The notes under the pieces are model-generated. The model saw only the letters and a list, made by a program, of their open reading frames with translations, was not told where the DNA came from and did not search any database. A stretch of DNA of 35,980 nt from Gammaproteobacteria bacterium (GTDB taxonomy: Bacteria > Pseudomonadota > Gammaproteobacteria > Steroidobacterales > Steroidobacteraceae). Below, one piece after another: positions 1 through 9,482 of the stretch. The DNA lies in contig SHZN01000004.1 of NCBI GenBank assembly GCA_009692245.1, positions 1 to 35,980 on the forward strand. The letters run 5' to 3'. Position 1 is the stretch's first letter. Each line of letters opens with the position of its first letter. The translations under genes and the position numbers were made by a program.

Positions 1-396
1 CTCGAGCGCCGCGGCCTCCTCGATTCCAGGCGGCACCAAAGCATCGGGCTGTTCGAAGGCGAGCGCTGCGAGCAATTCCGCCTCGCGTGACGGATTGCGT
101 TCGAGCAGCGCGGCGGCGAGCGCCCATTCGTTGAGTTCGGTCGCCGTGATCAGCTGATCGGGTGGTGCGGCGAGCGCCAGCGAAGCGCCGCTGGCATGTG
201 GAATCGCGGCGACCGCAGAGTCAGGCCAGCCGAGATGTTTTTTCGCGCGCTGTACACGCGACTTTCAGGCCTTGAGGAGTGCGGCATCGGTGTCCGTCGC
301 CGCGGACTCGAGCACGGCACCGGGGCCGTCGAAGAACCGGTTGTGCCCGGTCAATCGTCGCGAGTCGGTGAACGGCGGTACCGTTGCCCCGATCAG
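1..396 (-). pseudogene. Second cyanophycin synthetase-like (CphA-like/Mur-ligase type) gene, N-terminal part, runs off left edge; disrupted
   Basis: Minus-strand frame from 396: LIGATVPPFTDSRRLTGHNRFFDGPGAVLESAATDTDAALLKA*KSRVQRAKKHLGWPDSAVAAIPHASGASLALAAPPDQLITATELNEWALAAALLERNPSREAELLAALAFEQPDALVPPGIEEAAALE. In-frame TGA at 267-265; no ATG/GTG/TTG at the expected start (CTG overlaps the cphA stop). Family call rests on position after cphA and recalled motif resemblance. Confidence 0.5.
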
Positions 397-3191
397 TCGG
401 ACGCCTCCGGCGCGTAACGGATGCCGCGTTCATCGCGGATCAACCCGTCGAGTGCCAGTGGCGCGAGACTTTCTGGAATCTGCTCGGTGACCGGCGACGA
501 AACGACGGATTCCGGCACGCGCGCCGCGGCCGGAGCCGATGTGCCTTCGGGCCGGAAGCGGATGATCTGTTTCCAGGAACGCACCAGTGCATCGGAGAAA
601 ATCAGCAACAGGTCGCCGGTCCGGCCCATGCGCAGCGCCGCGTCGATCGCTTCCTGCTCATCCGGGATCACCGAGATCGCGGATTTCTTGACGCCTGCGG
701 CGATCAGCGCCTCCGCCTGGATGCGTGGCACCTCGTCGCTCGCACGATTCCGCAGATTGTCGTCGCGGCGGCAGATGTAATGATCGAAGCGTCCGGCGAC
801 GGCCAGCGCGATCGCGCGCAAGTCCTCGTCACGCCGGTCGCCCGGTCCCGCGAGCACGACGATGCGCCTGCCCGTGACATCGAGGCGGCCGGCGAGGTCG
901 GCGAGCATGGACACCGCGTGCGCATTGTGACCGTAATCGAATAGCACCTTGAATGGGTGCTCGTCGAAAATGTTCATGCGCCCGGGGGCCTGGTAGAAGG
1001 TCGTGTCGAAGGTGCGAAGTCCCTGGCGGATCGCGTCGAGCTTGACGCCGAGCGAGAAGGCCATCGACGCAGCGAACATTGCGTTCTGTACATTGTGCGT
1101 CGCGCGTCCCTCGAGCGTCGCCGGGATCAGATGGGTCCAGACCAGCGGGATGTGGCCGCCGCGGTCATAGAGCGTGACCATCTAGCCATTGACGCCGGCT
1201 TCGAGCGCACAGGCCCGGCCGCCCGCGCGGATGTGTTCGCGCACCAGCGCATGCTGCGGATTCAGCGTGACGTAGCAAATGTATTCCGCATCGGTGTGCG
1301 CCGACATCCTGAGCACCAGCGGGTCGTCGGCATTCAGCACGGCGCAACCGGTTGCGCCCTCGACGACCACGCGCTTGATCTCGGCGAGTTGCTCCAGCGT
1401 GTCGATGCCCTTGAGGCCCAGGTGATCCGCCTGCACGTTGAGCACGGCACCGACATCCACACTCGGGACTCCCATGCCCGCGCGCAACAGGCCACCGCGC
1501 GCGGTCTCGAGCACCGCTGCATCGATGTGCGGGTCGGCCAGCACCATGCGCGCCGACACCGGGCCCGTCATGTCGCCGGAAACGGTGCGCTGCCCGTCGA
1601 TATAGACGCCATCGGTCGTCGTGAGGCCCGGCGTGTAGCCGGCCATCTTCAATATGTGGGCGAGCATGCGCGCGGTCGTGGTCTTGCCGTTGGTGCCGGT
1701 GATCGCCGCGATCGGCACGCGCGATGGCGCACCCTGCGGAAACAACATGTCGATGACGGGTGTCGCGACATCGCGCGGCGTGCCCTCGGAGGGCGCGACA
1801 TGCATGCGGAATCCAGGCGCCGCGTTGACCTCGCAGATGCCGCCGCCGATCTCGCGGTAGGAGAGGGTGATGTCCTTCGACAGGAAATCCACGCCGCCGA
1901 CGTCGAGGCCGATGGCCCTGATCGCGCGCACCGCCATGTCGCGATTGTCGGGATGGATCACGTCGGTCACGTCGGTTGCGGTGCCGCCGGTCGAAAGATT
2001 CGCGGTCGAGCGCAGGTAGACCTTTTGTCCGGCCTCTGGCACCGAGTCCGCTGTGAGCCCGGCACGCGCAAGCATCGCCTGCGCTTGTGCATCGAGCTCG
2101 AGGCGTGTCAGGACTTTTTCATGGCCGACACCGCGCCGCGAATCCTGGTTGACGATCTCCATGAGCTCGGTGACCTTGTGCCTGCCGTCACCGACCACGT
2201 GTCCGGGCGTGCGCCGCGTTGCCGCGACGAGTTCGCCATTCACGACCAGCAGCCGGTGGTCGTCGCCCTCGAGGTAGGTCTCGACGATCACCGAGCGTGA
2301 ATGCTCCCGGGCGGCCGCAAAGCCGCGCGTGACTTCTTCATCATTCATGAGCCGGATCGAGATGCCGCGGCCGTGATTGCCGTTGTAGGGCTTGGTCACG
2401 ACCGGAAAGCCGAGCCGGTTCGCCGCGCGCACGGCTTCCCGCTCGGATTGCACCAGTTCCTGGCGCGGCACCGGCAGGCCCAGCGAGCCGAGGATGCGGT
2501 TGGTTTCTTCCTTGTCGCTCGCCAGCTCGACCGCAATATGCGGCGTGCGGCCCGTGACAGTCGCCTGCAGGCGCTGCTGGTAACGGCCATGGCCCAGCTG
2601 GATCAGCGATTGGTCATTGAGCCTGAGCCACGGAATACCCCGTTTCTCGGCGGCATGCACCAATGATGCGGTCGAAGGCCCGAGCGCGCGCCGCTGCGCG
2701 TAGCGGATGTATTCGTCGCGCGCGACCGGCCAGCTCCAGTCGGCGGGCACGGTGTCCGCCGGGCGGATCGCATTGGGCAGCAGTGAGCAAAGCAGCCGCA
2801 GGGCAAGCTCGCCGGCGGCGATGCCTTCCTCGCGTTCAGCGTACTCGTATACAACTGAATAGTGCCCCGGCATGTCGAGACTGCGCGTCTTGCCGAAGCT
2901 GACGTCCTCGCCCGCGACATTCTGCAGTTCGAGCGCGACATGCTCGAGTACATGGCCGAGCCAGGTGCCGTCGTCTGCATGCATCCGGCGGATGAAGCCG
3001 CCCGGCACCTGGAAGGAACAACCGTGCTCGGCGAGGCCAGGCAGCGCCTCGACAAGGGCGTTTACGAAGGACTTGCCGAGGCGGCCGGTCGGCCAGGCCT
3101 CGAGTTCCCCGAGGTCGAGCTCGAAGCGAATAACCGGGAAGCGCGCGCAATGCGATGGCCCGACGTAGACGGAACGGTCGAGTATGCGCAT
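393..3191 (-). pseudogene. cphA: Cyanophycin synthetase CphA, interrupted by in-frame TAG at 1184-1182
   Basis: ORF 3191..1182 (ATP-grasp plus start of Mur-ligase domain, AAITGTNGKTTTARMLAHIL) and ORF 1181..393 (MVTLYDRGGHIPLVWTHLIPATLEGRATHNVQNAMFAASMA) lie in the same frame, separated only by a TAG codon. Confidence 0.88.
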
Positions 3192-3199
3192 GGGCTGCT

Positions 3200-4020
3200 T
3201 CAGCTGGTTGAGGCGCTCCGCGTGTGCAGGTTGAAGGTCGCGCCCGTAGTCAGCAGGTGCACGACGAGCCCGAGGATGCAGATCGGCTGGCCCTCGGCGG
3301 CGCTGTCAACCGACGAGAACGTGACTTTCGCGGCGTCCACGACCGTCACGCCGCCACTGCCCTCGACCTCTAGCGTCTCGTCGGGCCCGATGAATGCCGC
3401 GGTGTCCTCATCGAGTCCAATGCCGACCGCAAATGGATTGTAGGCGAGCGCCGTGATCAGCCGGCCGAGCCGGTCGCGCTGGCGGAAATGCTGGTCGATG
3501 ATGAAGCGATGCGTGAGCCCGAGGCCGGGTGCAAGTCGCACGCTGCCGGCGATCGCCGACGAACCGTCGTCGCCGAAGGCGATCATGTGCTCGGACAGGA
3601 TGCTGGCCCCTGCGCTCGTGCCGCCGACGGTCACGCCGCGTGCGTTCTGTGAGCGGATCAGCTTGGCAACCGGCGTGCCGCCCAGGAGCGTGGTCAGCCG
3701 CAGTTGGTTGCCACCCGTGAAGAAGATGCCGGTTGCCTGGGCCAGGCGTTAGAGCCGGCCCTGTTCCTGGCAATCACGCCGCGTATCGAAATCCATCACG
3801 GCGACATGTCGCGCGCCGAGGTCGCGGAACAACTGCTCGTAGCGCGGCCGGATTCATGGGCGCGGCTCGCGGTCGGGATCACGACGATGTCGGCGTCACT
3901 GCTCCCCGAGACACGCACGAAGCGTTCGAGGATGCGCGGGTCGTTTTCCTTGTTCTCGGCGCCGCCGATCGGCACGATGTAGCCGCGCGTTTCGCCGTCG
4001 GGAACTTTGCTGGGGCACAT
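3200..4020 (-). pseudogene. cphB: Cyanophycinase, disrupted by a frameshift (~3842-3850) and in-frame TAA (3751-3749)
   Basis: N-part MCPSKVPDGETRGYIVPIGGAENKENDPRILERFVRVSGSSDADIVVIPTASRAHESGR; continues one frame over as YEQLFRDLGARHVAVMDFDTRRRDCQEQGRL*RLAQATGIFFTGGNQLRLTTLLGGTPVAKLIRSQNARGVTVGGTSAGASILSEHM. S51 peptidase-type GGTSAGA motif. Confidence 0.85.
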
Positions 4021-4024
4021 GCGA

Positions 4025-4507
4025 TCAGCCGCCGAGCGCGGTCTTGATGCGCGCCGACAATGCGCCGATGTCGGTGCGGCCCTGGACCTTCGGTTTCAGG
4101 ATGCCCATGACCTTACCCATCTCCTTCATGGAGGCGGCGCCGGTGGCGGCGATAGCCTCGCGGATCAGCGCCTCGAGCTCGGCGTCGCCGAGCTGCGCGG
4201 GCAGGTATTGCCTCAGCCAGGCGATCTCGGCCGATTCTTTGGCGACCAGGTCGGCGCGATGACCGGCCTCGAACTGGGTGACCGATTCGCGGCGCTGCTT
4301 GATCATCTTGTCGATGACGGTGAGCACCTGCGCATCGTCGAGCGTGATCCGCTCATCCACTTCACGTTGCTGGATGCCCGCCTGCAGCATGCGGATGCCC
4401 GAAAGGCGATCCTTCTCGCCCGAGCGCATCGCAGCCTTCATTTCTTCGGTGATGCGGGCCTTGAGGGTCATCCCGGGATCAGCGCGTCGCGGTGCGGCTG
4501 CCGCCAT
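4025..4507 (-). CDS. yqeY: GatB/YqeY domain-containing protein
   Basis: ORF 160aa; [62 protein letters not shown]; next to rpsU. Confidence 0.9.
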   Translation of the reverse strand: MAAAAPRRADPGMTLKARITEEMKAAMRSGEKDRLSGIRMLQAGIQQREVDERITLDDAQVLTVIDKMIKQRRESVTQFEAGHRADLVAKESAEIAWLRQYLPAQLGDAELEALIREAIAATGAASMKEMGKVMGILKPKVQGRTDIGALSARIKTALGG

Positions 4508-4694
4508 CGCGCGTGGAGCGCTTCAGGTGCCGCTTGATCGCCGCAGCCTTCTTGCGTTTCCGTTCCTGGGTGGGCTTCTCGTAGAATTCCCGACGACGCA
4601 GTTCAGTCAGCACGCCAGCCTTTTCGCAGGCGCGCTTGAAACGGCGCAACGTGGCGTCGAAATACTCGTTCTCGCGGATACGGACACTCGGCAT
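4479..4694 (-). CDS. rpsU: 30S ribosomal protein S21
   Basis: [59 protein letters not shown]. Confidence 0.96.
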   Translation of the reverse strand: MPSVRIRENEYFDATLRRFKRACEKAGVLTELRRREFYEKPTQERKRKKAAAIKRHLKRSTRDGGSRTATR

Positions 4695-4788
4695 TCAAAC
4701 CTCGTCTGAAGGGCGACCCCCCGGAAGTGCCCCGGGGAAAGGGCCCGGAATTGTAGTGATCTGCCCCCGGAAAATCAAAAGACTAGAC

Positions 4789-5808
4789 ATGAGAGTCCTT
4801 GGCATAGAAACCTCCTGCGATGAGACCGCGGTCGCCGTCTACGACGGCGAACGTGGCCTTATGGCCAATCGTGTGTGGAGCCAGATCGAATTGCACCGAC
4901 CCCACGGCGGCGTCGTGCCCGAGCTTGCCTCGCGCGAGCACGTGGAACGGCTGCTGCCGATGATCGAGGACAGCCTTGGGGACGCCGGGATTGCTCCGCA
5001 AGCCATTGATGGGATTGCCTATACGGCGGGCCCGGGCCTGATCGGCGCGCTCCTTGTCGGGGCGACGGTCGCCCGCAGCCTCGGCTATGCCTGGGCAGTG
5101 CCGGTGGTCGGCGTACATCATCTGGAAGGCCACCTGCTGGCGCCGCAGCTCGAGCCCGGGGCGCCGGAATTCCCGTTTATCGCGCTGCTGGTCTCCGGTG
5201 GCCACACGATGCTGGTCGAGGTCGCCGGGCTCGGCCGCTACCGCATCCTGGGTGAAACACTGGACGATGCAGCAGGCGAGGCCTTCGACAAGACCGCAAA
5301 ACTGCTGGGGCTCGAATACCCGGGCGGGCCGGCGCTCGCGGCACTCGCGGAATCAGGCCGCGACGGCGTGTTCGAATTCCCGCGGCCGATGCTCGATCGT
5401 CCGGGGCTAGACTTCAGTTTCAGCGGCCTCAAGACTGCGGTCGTGGTGGCGCTGCGTGGCCGCACCCTCGATGCGCAGGCGCGGGCCGATGCCGCAAGGG
5501 GATTCGAGTCGGCGATGGTCGAGACGCTCGTTGCGAAGGCATTGAGGGCCATCCGACAGACCGGCATTGGGGCTCTCGTTGTGGCAGGCGGCGTCGGCGC
5601 GAACCGGCGCCTGCGCGCGGAACTGGCCGCCGCAGTCGTGGCGGCAGGCGGTCGCGTGCATTACCCGCGGCCCGAGTTCTGCACCGACAATGCGGCGATG
5701 ATCGCGCTCGTCGGCCATGCGCGCCTCGTCGCGGGCGAGCGCGAAGCGCTCCCGGTTCACGCGCGTGCGCGCTGGCCACTGGATGATCTGGCCGCGCCGC
5801 GGCATTGA
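4789..5808 (+). CDS. tsaD: tRNA N6-adenosine threonylcarbamoyltransferase TsaD
   Basis: [24 protein letters not shown]...HLEGHLLAP; start ATG 4789 within the longer ORF. Confidence 0.96.
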   Translation: MRVLGIETSCDETAVAVYDGERGLMANRVWSQIELHRPHGGVVPELASREHVERLLPMIEDSLGDAGIAPQAIDGIAYTAGPGLIGALLVGATVARSLGYAWAVPVVGVHHLEGHLLAPQLEPGAPEFPFIALLVSGGHTMLVEVAGLGRYRILGETLDDAAGEAFDKTAKLLGLEYPGGPALAALAESGRDGVFEFPRPMLDRPGLDFSFSGLKTAVVVALRGRTLDAQARADAARGFESAMVETLVAKALRAIRQTGIGALVVAGGVGANRRLRAELAAAVVAAGGRVHYPRPEFCTDNAAMIALVGHARLVAGEREALPVHARARWPLDDLAAPRH

Positions 5809-6173
5809 GAGGCAATGTGGACAAGATCTTCCTGACCGCTCTTTCGACCGAGGCCGTGATCGGGATCTTCGACTGGGAACGCGAGATCAAGCAGCGGCTC
5901 GACGTCGACCTCGAGTTGTCGCTCGATCTCGCCGCTGCGGGCAATAGCGACTCGATCCACGACACGCTCAACTACAAAGTGGTCGCGAAGCGCGTACTCG
6001 CCTTCGTCGGAGAAAGCCGGTTCCAGCTCGTTGAAACGCTGGCCGAACGCATCGCGGGCCTGCTGCTGGCGGAATTTCCAATCGCGCGGGTGCGCGTGAC
6101 CGTGCACAAGCCGGGCGCGATCCGCAATTCCAGTGACGTCGGCGTGGTCATCGAGCGCAGCCGGGATGCCTGA
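5805..6173 (+). CDS. folB: Dihydroneopterin aldolase FolB
   Basis: [33 protein letters not shown]...[23 protein letters not shown]; start possibly GTG 5817 or TTG 5805. Confidence 0.92.
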   Translation: MRGNVDKIFLTALSTEAVIGIFDWEREIKQRLDVDLELSLDLAAAGNSDSIHDTLNYKVVAKRVLAFVGESRFQLVETLAERIAGLLLAEFPIARVRVTVHKPGAIRNSSDVGVVIERSRDA

Positions 6174-6660
6174 GGTCTATGTCGCGGCCGGCAGCAACAT
6201 CCGGCCGCGCACCCACCTGCGTGAGGCTCTTGCAGCGCTTGCCGCCGCCTGGCCGGGATTGCGCGCCTCGCGCACCTGGTCAAATGCCGCGATCGGTTTC
6301 GCGGGCGACGATTTCATCAACCTGGTCGTCGGCTTCGAAACCGACGAGCTGCTGGCGAAGGTGCTGGAGCGCCTGAAAGCGATCGAGGGGGCCAGCGGGC
6401 GTGAGCGCGGGGCGAAGAAATGGGCACCGCGCACGCTCGATCTCGACCTGCTGCTGTACGGCGACCTAGTCGGGCAATTCCCCGGCGCGACGCTGCCGCG
6501 CGTGGACCTTGCCGAACGCGCGTACGTACTTGGGCCGCTCGCCGAGCTTGCGCCGCATCACAGGCACCCGGTTCTCGGGGCGACATTTGGCGAGTTATGG
6601 AAAGCTTTCGACCGCAGCAGCCACGCGCTGCGCGAAGTCTCGCTCGACGGGGGGAATTGA
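6166..6660 (+). CDS. folK: 2-amino-4-hydroxy-6-hydroxymethyldihydropteridine diphosphokinase
   Basis: [22 protein letters not shown]...WAPRTLDLDLLLYGD; overlaps folB end. Confidence 0.95.
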   Translation: MPEVYVAAGSNIRPRTHLREALAALAAAWPGLRASRTWSNAAIGFAGDDFINLVVGFETDELLAKVLERLKAIEGASGRERGAKKWAPRTLDLDLLLYGDLVGQFPGATLPRVDLAERAYVLGPLAELAPHHRHPVLGATFGELWKAFDRSSHALREVSLDGGN

Positions 6661-6668
6661 TGCGACGG

Positions 6669-7433
6669 TCAGCGGTCCTCGCCGCCGATCAGGCGCCCGC
6701 CGTCGACCGCCAGCACCTGGCCGGTCACGAATGGAGCGTCGGTCGCAAAGAAAATCGCGGCCCTCGCCACATCGTCCGGCGAGCCGCTGCGTTTCAGCGC
6801 GGTGCGCGCCACGATGCGCCGGCGCAAATCCTCGTCGACGCCGTTCTCCGGCCACATCACGGGTCCGGGCGCGATGGCATTGACGCGGATGTCGGGGCCG
6901 AGTTCGCGCGCGAGCGATTGCGTCAGCATCACGAGCGCGGCCTTGGCCGCGCAATAGACCGCATGCCGGCCCAGCGGTCGCAGTGCGTGGATGTCGGCGA
7001 TATTGAGGATGAGTCCATTGCGCCGGCGCAGTTCGGGCGCGGCGGCCTGGGAAAGGAACAGGGGCGCGCGCAGGTTCGTGCCAATCAGGTCTTCGAACTG
7101 CGCCGGCGTGATTTTACCGACCGGCGTCGGATAGAAGGTGGAGGCGTTATTGACGAGCACGTCGAGCGCGCCAAGCGTGGCGATGACGGAGGACGGAAGT
7201 GCCTCGAGGGCCGCCAGATCGGCCAGGTCGGCGCCGAATGCCGCTGCGGACGCCGGCCGCTCCGTGTTCATCGCGGCAACCAGCCTGCCGGCCTCCGCGG
7301 CGGAGCGGTGGTAATGCACGGCGACCTTCGCGCCCTCTGCATGAAAAGCCTGCGCAATCACCGCGCCGATGCGTCGTGCGGCGCCGGTGATCAGTACAAC
7401 CTTGTCCTTGAGTGGCGGAGCGGCTGCGGGCAT
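6669..7433 (-). CDS. SDR family oxidoreductase, pteridine reductase-like
   Basis: MPAAAPPLKDKVVLITGAARRIGAVIAQAFHAEGAKVAVHYHRSAAEA...YCAAKAALVMLTQSLARELGPDIRVNAIAPGPV; ATG at 7433; convergent with folK. Confidence 0.88.
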   Translation of the reverse strand: MPAAAPPLKDKVVLITGAARRIGAVIAQAFHAEGAKVAVHYHRSAAEAGRLVAAMNTERPASAAAFGADLADLAALEALPSSVIATLGALDVLVNNASTFYPTPVGKITPAQFEDLIGTNLRAPLFLSQAAAPELRRRNGLILNIADIHALRPLGRHAVYCAAKAALVMLTQSLARELGPDIRVNAIAPGPVMWPENGVDEDLRRRIVARTALKRSGSPDDVARAAIFFATDAPFVTGQVLAVDGGRLIGGEDR

Positions 7434-7492
7434 CGCGTTCAGGTCGCTGGTGGAGCCGGGTGGCGACGATACCACGCTCAGCGCGGTGCGCG

Positions 7493-8662
7493 ATGCTGAT
7501 GCCCGATTCGCTGCCGCCCCTTTCGCCCGCCGAGGCCGCGCACAGCGAACTGGTGGCAGCACACTTGCGCTCGCTGATCGCGGCGGGCGGCGGCTGGCTG
7601 CCATTCTCGCGATTCATGGACGCGGCGCTCTATGCGCCGGGTCTCGGCTATTACATGGCGGGCCAGGCCCGTTTCGGGACCGGCGGCGATTTCGTCACGG
7701 CGCCGGAGATCTCGCCACTCTTCGCGCGCTGTCTCGCGACCCAGGTTGCCGAGATCCTGGAACGCGCGGGTGGGGGGGACCTGGTCGAGTACGGCGCAGG
7801 CAATGGCGCCCTGGCCGCCGGTCTCCTGGGGGCGCTGGCCAGGATCGATGCCTTGCCACGCCGCTATCGCATCGTCGAAATCAGCGCGCCACTTCGCGCC
7901 CAACAACAGGCGCGGATTGCGCAGCTTCCAGGACTCGCCGACCGGGTCGAGTGGCTGGACGGACCACCCGCGAAGACCTGGCAGGGCGCGGCGCTTGCGA
8001 ACGAAGTCCTCGATGCGATGCCGGTCGATCGCTTCCGCGCAGCTCACAACGGCTGTGAAGCCATCGGCGTCGTCGCCGCGGGCCAGGGGTTTGACTGGCA
8101 ATCGCGCCCTGCGGACGCGGCGCTCGCGAATGCCGTCACGGGTCTCAATATGGCGCTGCCTGACGGCTATGTATCGGAATGGCGCCCGATGTTGCCTGCC
8201 TGGATTGACACGGCGACCGCAACGCTCGGAATGGGTGCATTGCTGCTGATTGATTACGGCCTGCCGCGATCGCAGAACTACCATGCGTCGCGCGACGGCG
8301 GCAGCTTGTGCGCTTTCTACCGGCATCGGCGCGTGGACGACGTCTTTGCGCGTGTGGGCCTGCAGGACCTGACGGCCTGGGTTGATTTCACCGCAGTCGC
8401 GGAGGCAGCGACCGCGACAGGCCTTGCAGTCGCCGGCTTCGCGACCCAGGCGCATTTCCTCGCCTCGCTCGGCATCGATCGCGAACTCGCGGCCGCGCTC
8501 GAAGGCACGCATATGCGTGAGGCGCTGGCGTTGAGCCAGGGCGCCGCGATGCTGCTGCTGCCCGGCGAGATGGGCGAGCGTTTCAAAGTCATGGCGCTCA
8601 CGCGCGACATCGAGGGCACACTCACGGGCTTCAGTTTCCGCGACCTTTCGGCGAGCCTGTAG
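7493..8662 (+). CDS. SAM-dependent methyltransferase, MidA/NDUFAF7-like
   Basis: FSRFMDAALYAPGLGYYMAGQARFGTGGDFVTAPEISPLFARCLATQVAEIL...LVEYGAGNGALA; start ATG 7493 or 7499. Confidence 0.9.
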   Translation: MLMPDSLPPLSPAEAAHSELVAAHLRSLIAAGGGWLPFSRFMDAALYAPGLGYYMAGQARFGTGGDFVTAPEISPLFARCLATQVAEILERAGGGDLVEYGAGNGALAAGLLGALARIDALPRRYRIVEISAPLRAQQQARIAQLPGLADRVEWLDGPPAKTWQGAALANEVLDAMPVDRFRAAHNGCEAIGVVAAGQGFDWQSRPADAALANAVTGLNMALPDGYVSEWRPMLPAWIDTATATLGMGALLLIDYGLPRSQNYHASRDGGSLCAFYRHRRVDDVFARVGLQDLTAWVDFTAVAEAATATGLAVAGFATQAHFLASLGIDRELAAALEGTHMREALALSQGAAMLLLPGEMGERFKVMALTRDIEGTLTGFSFRDLSASL

Positions 8663-8671
8663 AGTATTGCC

Positions 8672-9472
8672 GTGGATCCTATTCATGCCATCGTGCTGGC
8701 GATCGTGCAGGGGCTTTCAGAGTTCCTGCCAATCTCGAGCTCCGGCCACCTGATCCTGCTGCCGAATGTCCTCGGCTGGCCGGACCAGGGGCTCGCCTTC
8801 GATGTCGCAATCCACGTCGGCACGCTGGTCGCCGTCATCGGCTATTTCCGCGTGCAACTGCTGCAGATGACTCGCGCCTGGTTCGCCTCACTCGCCGGCC
8901 GCGGACTGACACCCGATGGCCGCCTCGCCTGGTGTGTCGTCATCGGCACGATTCCGGTGGGATTGGTGGGATTCGCCTTCGGCGATTTCATCGAGCAGAT
9001 GCTGCGCAACCCGTTGTTTGTCGCGGCGACGCTCGCGGGCTTCGGCATATTGATGTGGATTGCCGACCGGCTTGGAGCACAACGCCGCGATGAATACACG
9101 GTCGGCTGGCGCGATGCGCTCTTGATCGGTTGCGCGCAGGCGCTTGCGCTAATGCCCGGCACATCGCGTTCGGGCGTGACCATGACCATGGCGCGGACGC
9201 TGGGACTGACACGCGTTGGCGCCGCGCGCTTTTCATTCCTGCTGGCGGTGCCGGGTATCGCGATGGCGGGCGGCTGGGAGTTGCTGAAGCTGCTGACCGG
9301 GCCGGACGACGGCGCGGACTGGCCGATGATGGGCCTGGGTATCGCCGTGTCGGCCGTAACGGGCTATCTCTGCATCCACGTGCTGCTGAAGTTCATCACG
9401 AGCATCGGCCTGCTGCCCTTTGCGCTGTACCGCCTGGCGCTTGCGGCACTGATCGTGCTGATGTTCAGCTGA
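8672..9472 (+). CDS. uppP: Undecaprenyl-diphosphate phosphatase
   Basis: MDPIHAIVLAIVQGLSEFLPISSSGHLILLPNVLGW...PGTSRSGVTMTMARTLGLTR. Confidence 0.96.
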   Translation: MDPIHAIVLAIVQGLSEFLPISSSGHLILLPNVLGWPDQGLAFDVAIHVGTLVAVIGYFRVQLLQMTRAWFASLAGRGLTPDGRLAWCVVIGTIPVGLVGFAFGDFIEQMLRNPLFVAATLAGFGILMWIADRLGAQRRDEYTVGWRDALLIGCAQALALMPGTSRSGVTMTMARTLGLTRVGAARFSFLLAVPGIAMAGGWELLKLLTGPDDGADWPMMGLGIAVSAVTGYLCIHVLLKFITSIGLLPFALYRLALAALIVLMFS

Positions 9473-9482
9473 TCTGCCTGCT

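Noticed and set aside
957-2300. 447-aa plus-strand ORF overlapping cphA
   Set aside because: Antisense to the clearly homologous CphA frame; composition (Arg/His/Asp-rich) is typical of GC-rich antisense ORFs.
1-4020. Programmed stop-codon readthrough or genetic code change explaining split cyanophycin genes
   Set aside because: All three stop codon types plus a frameshift are involved, and neighbouring genes use stops normally.
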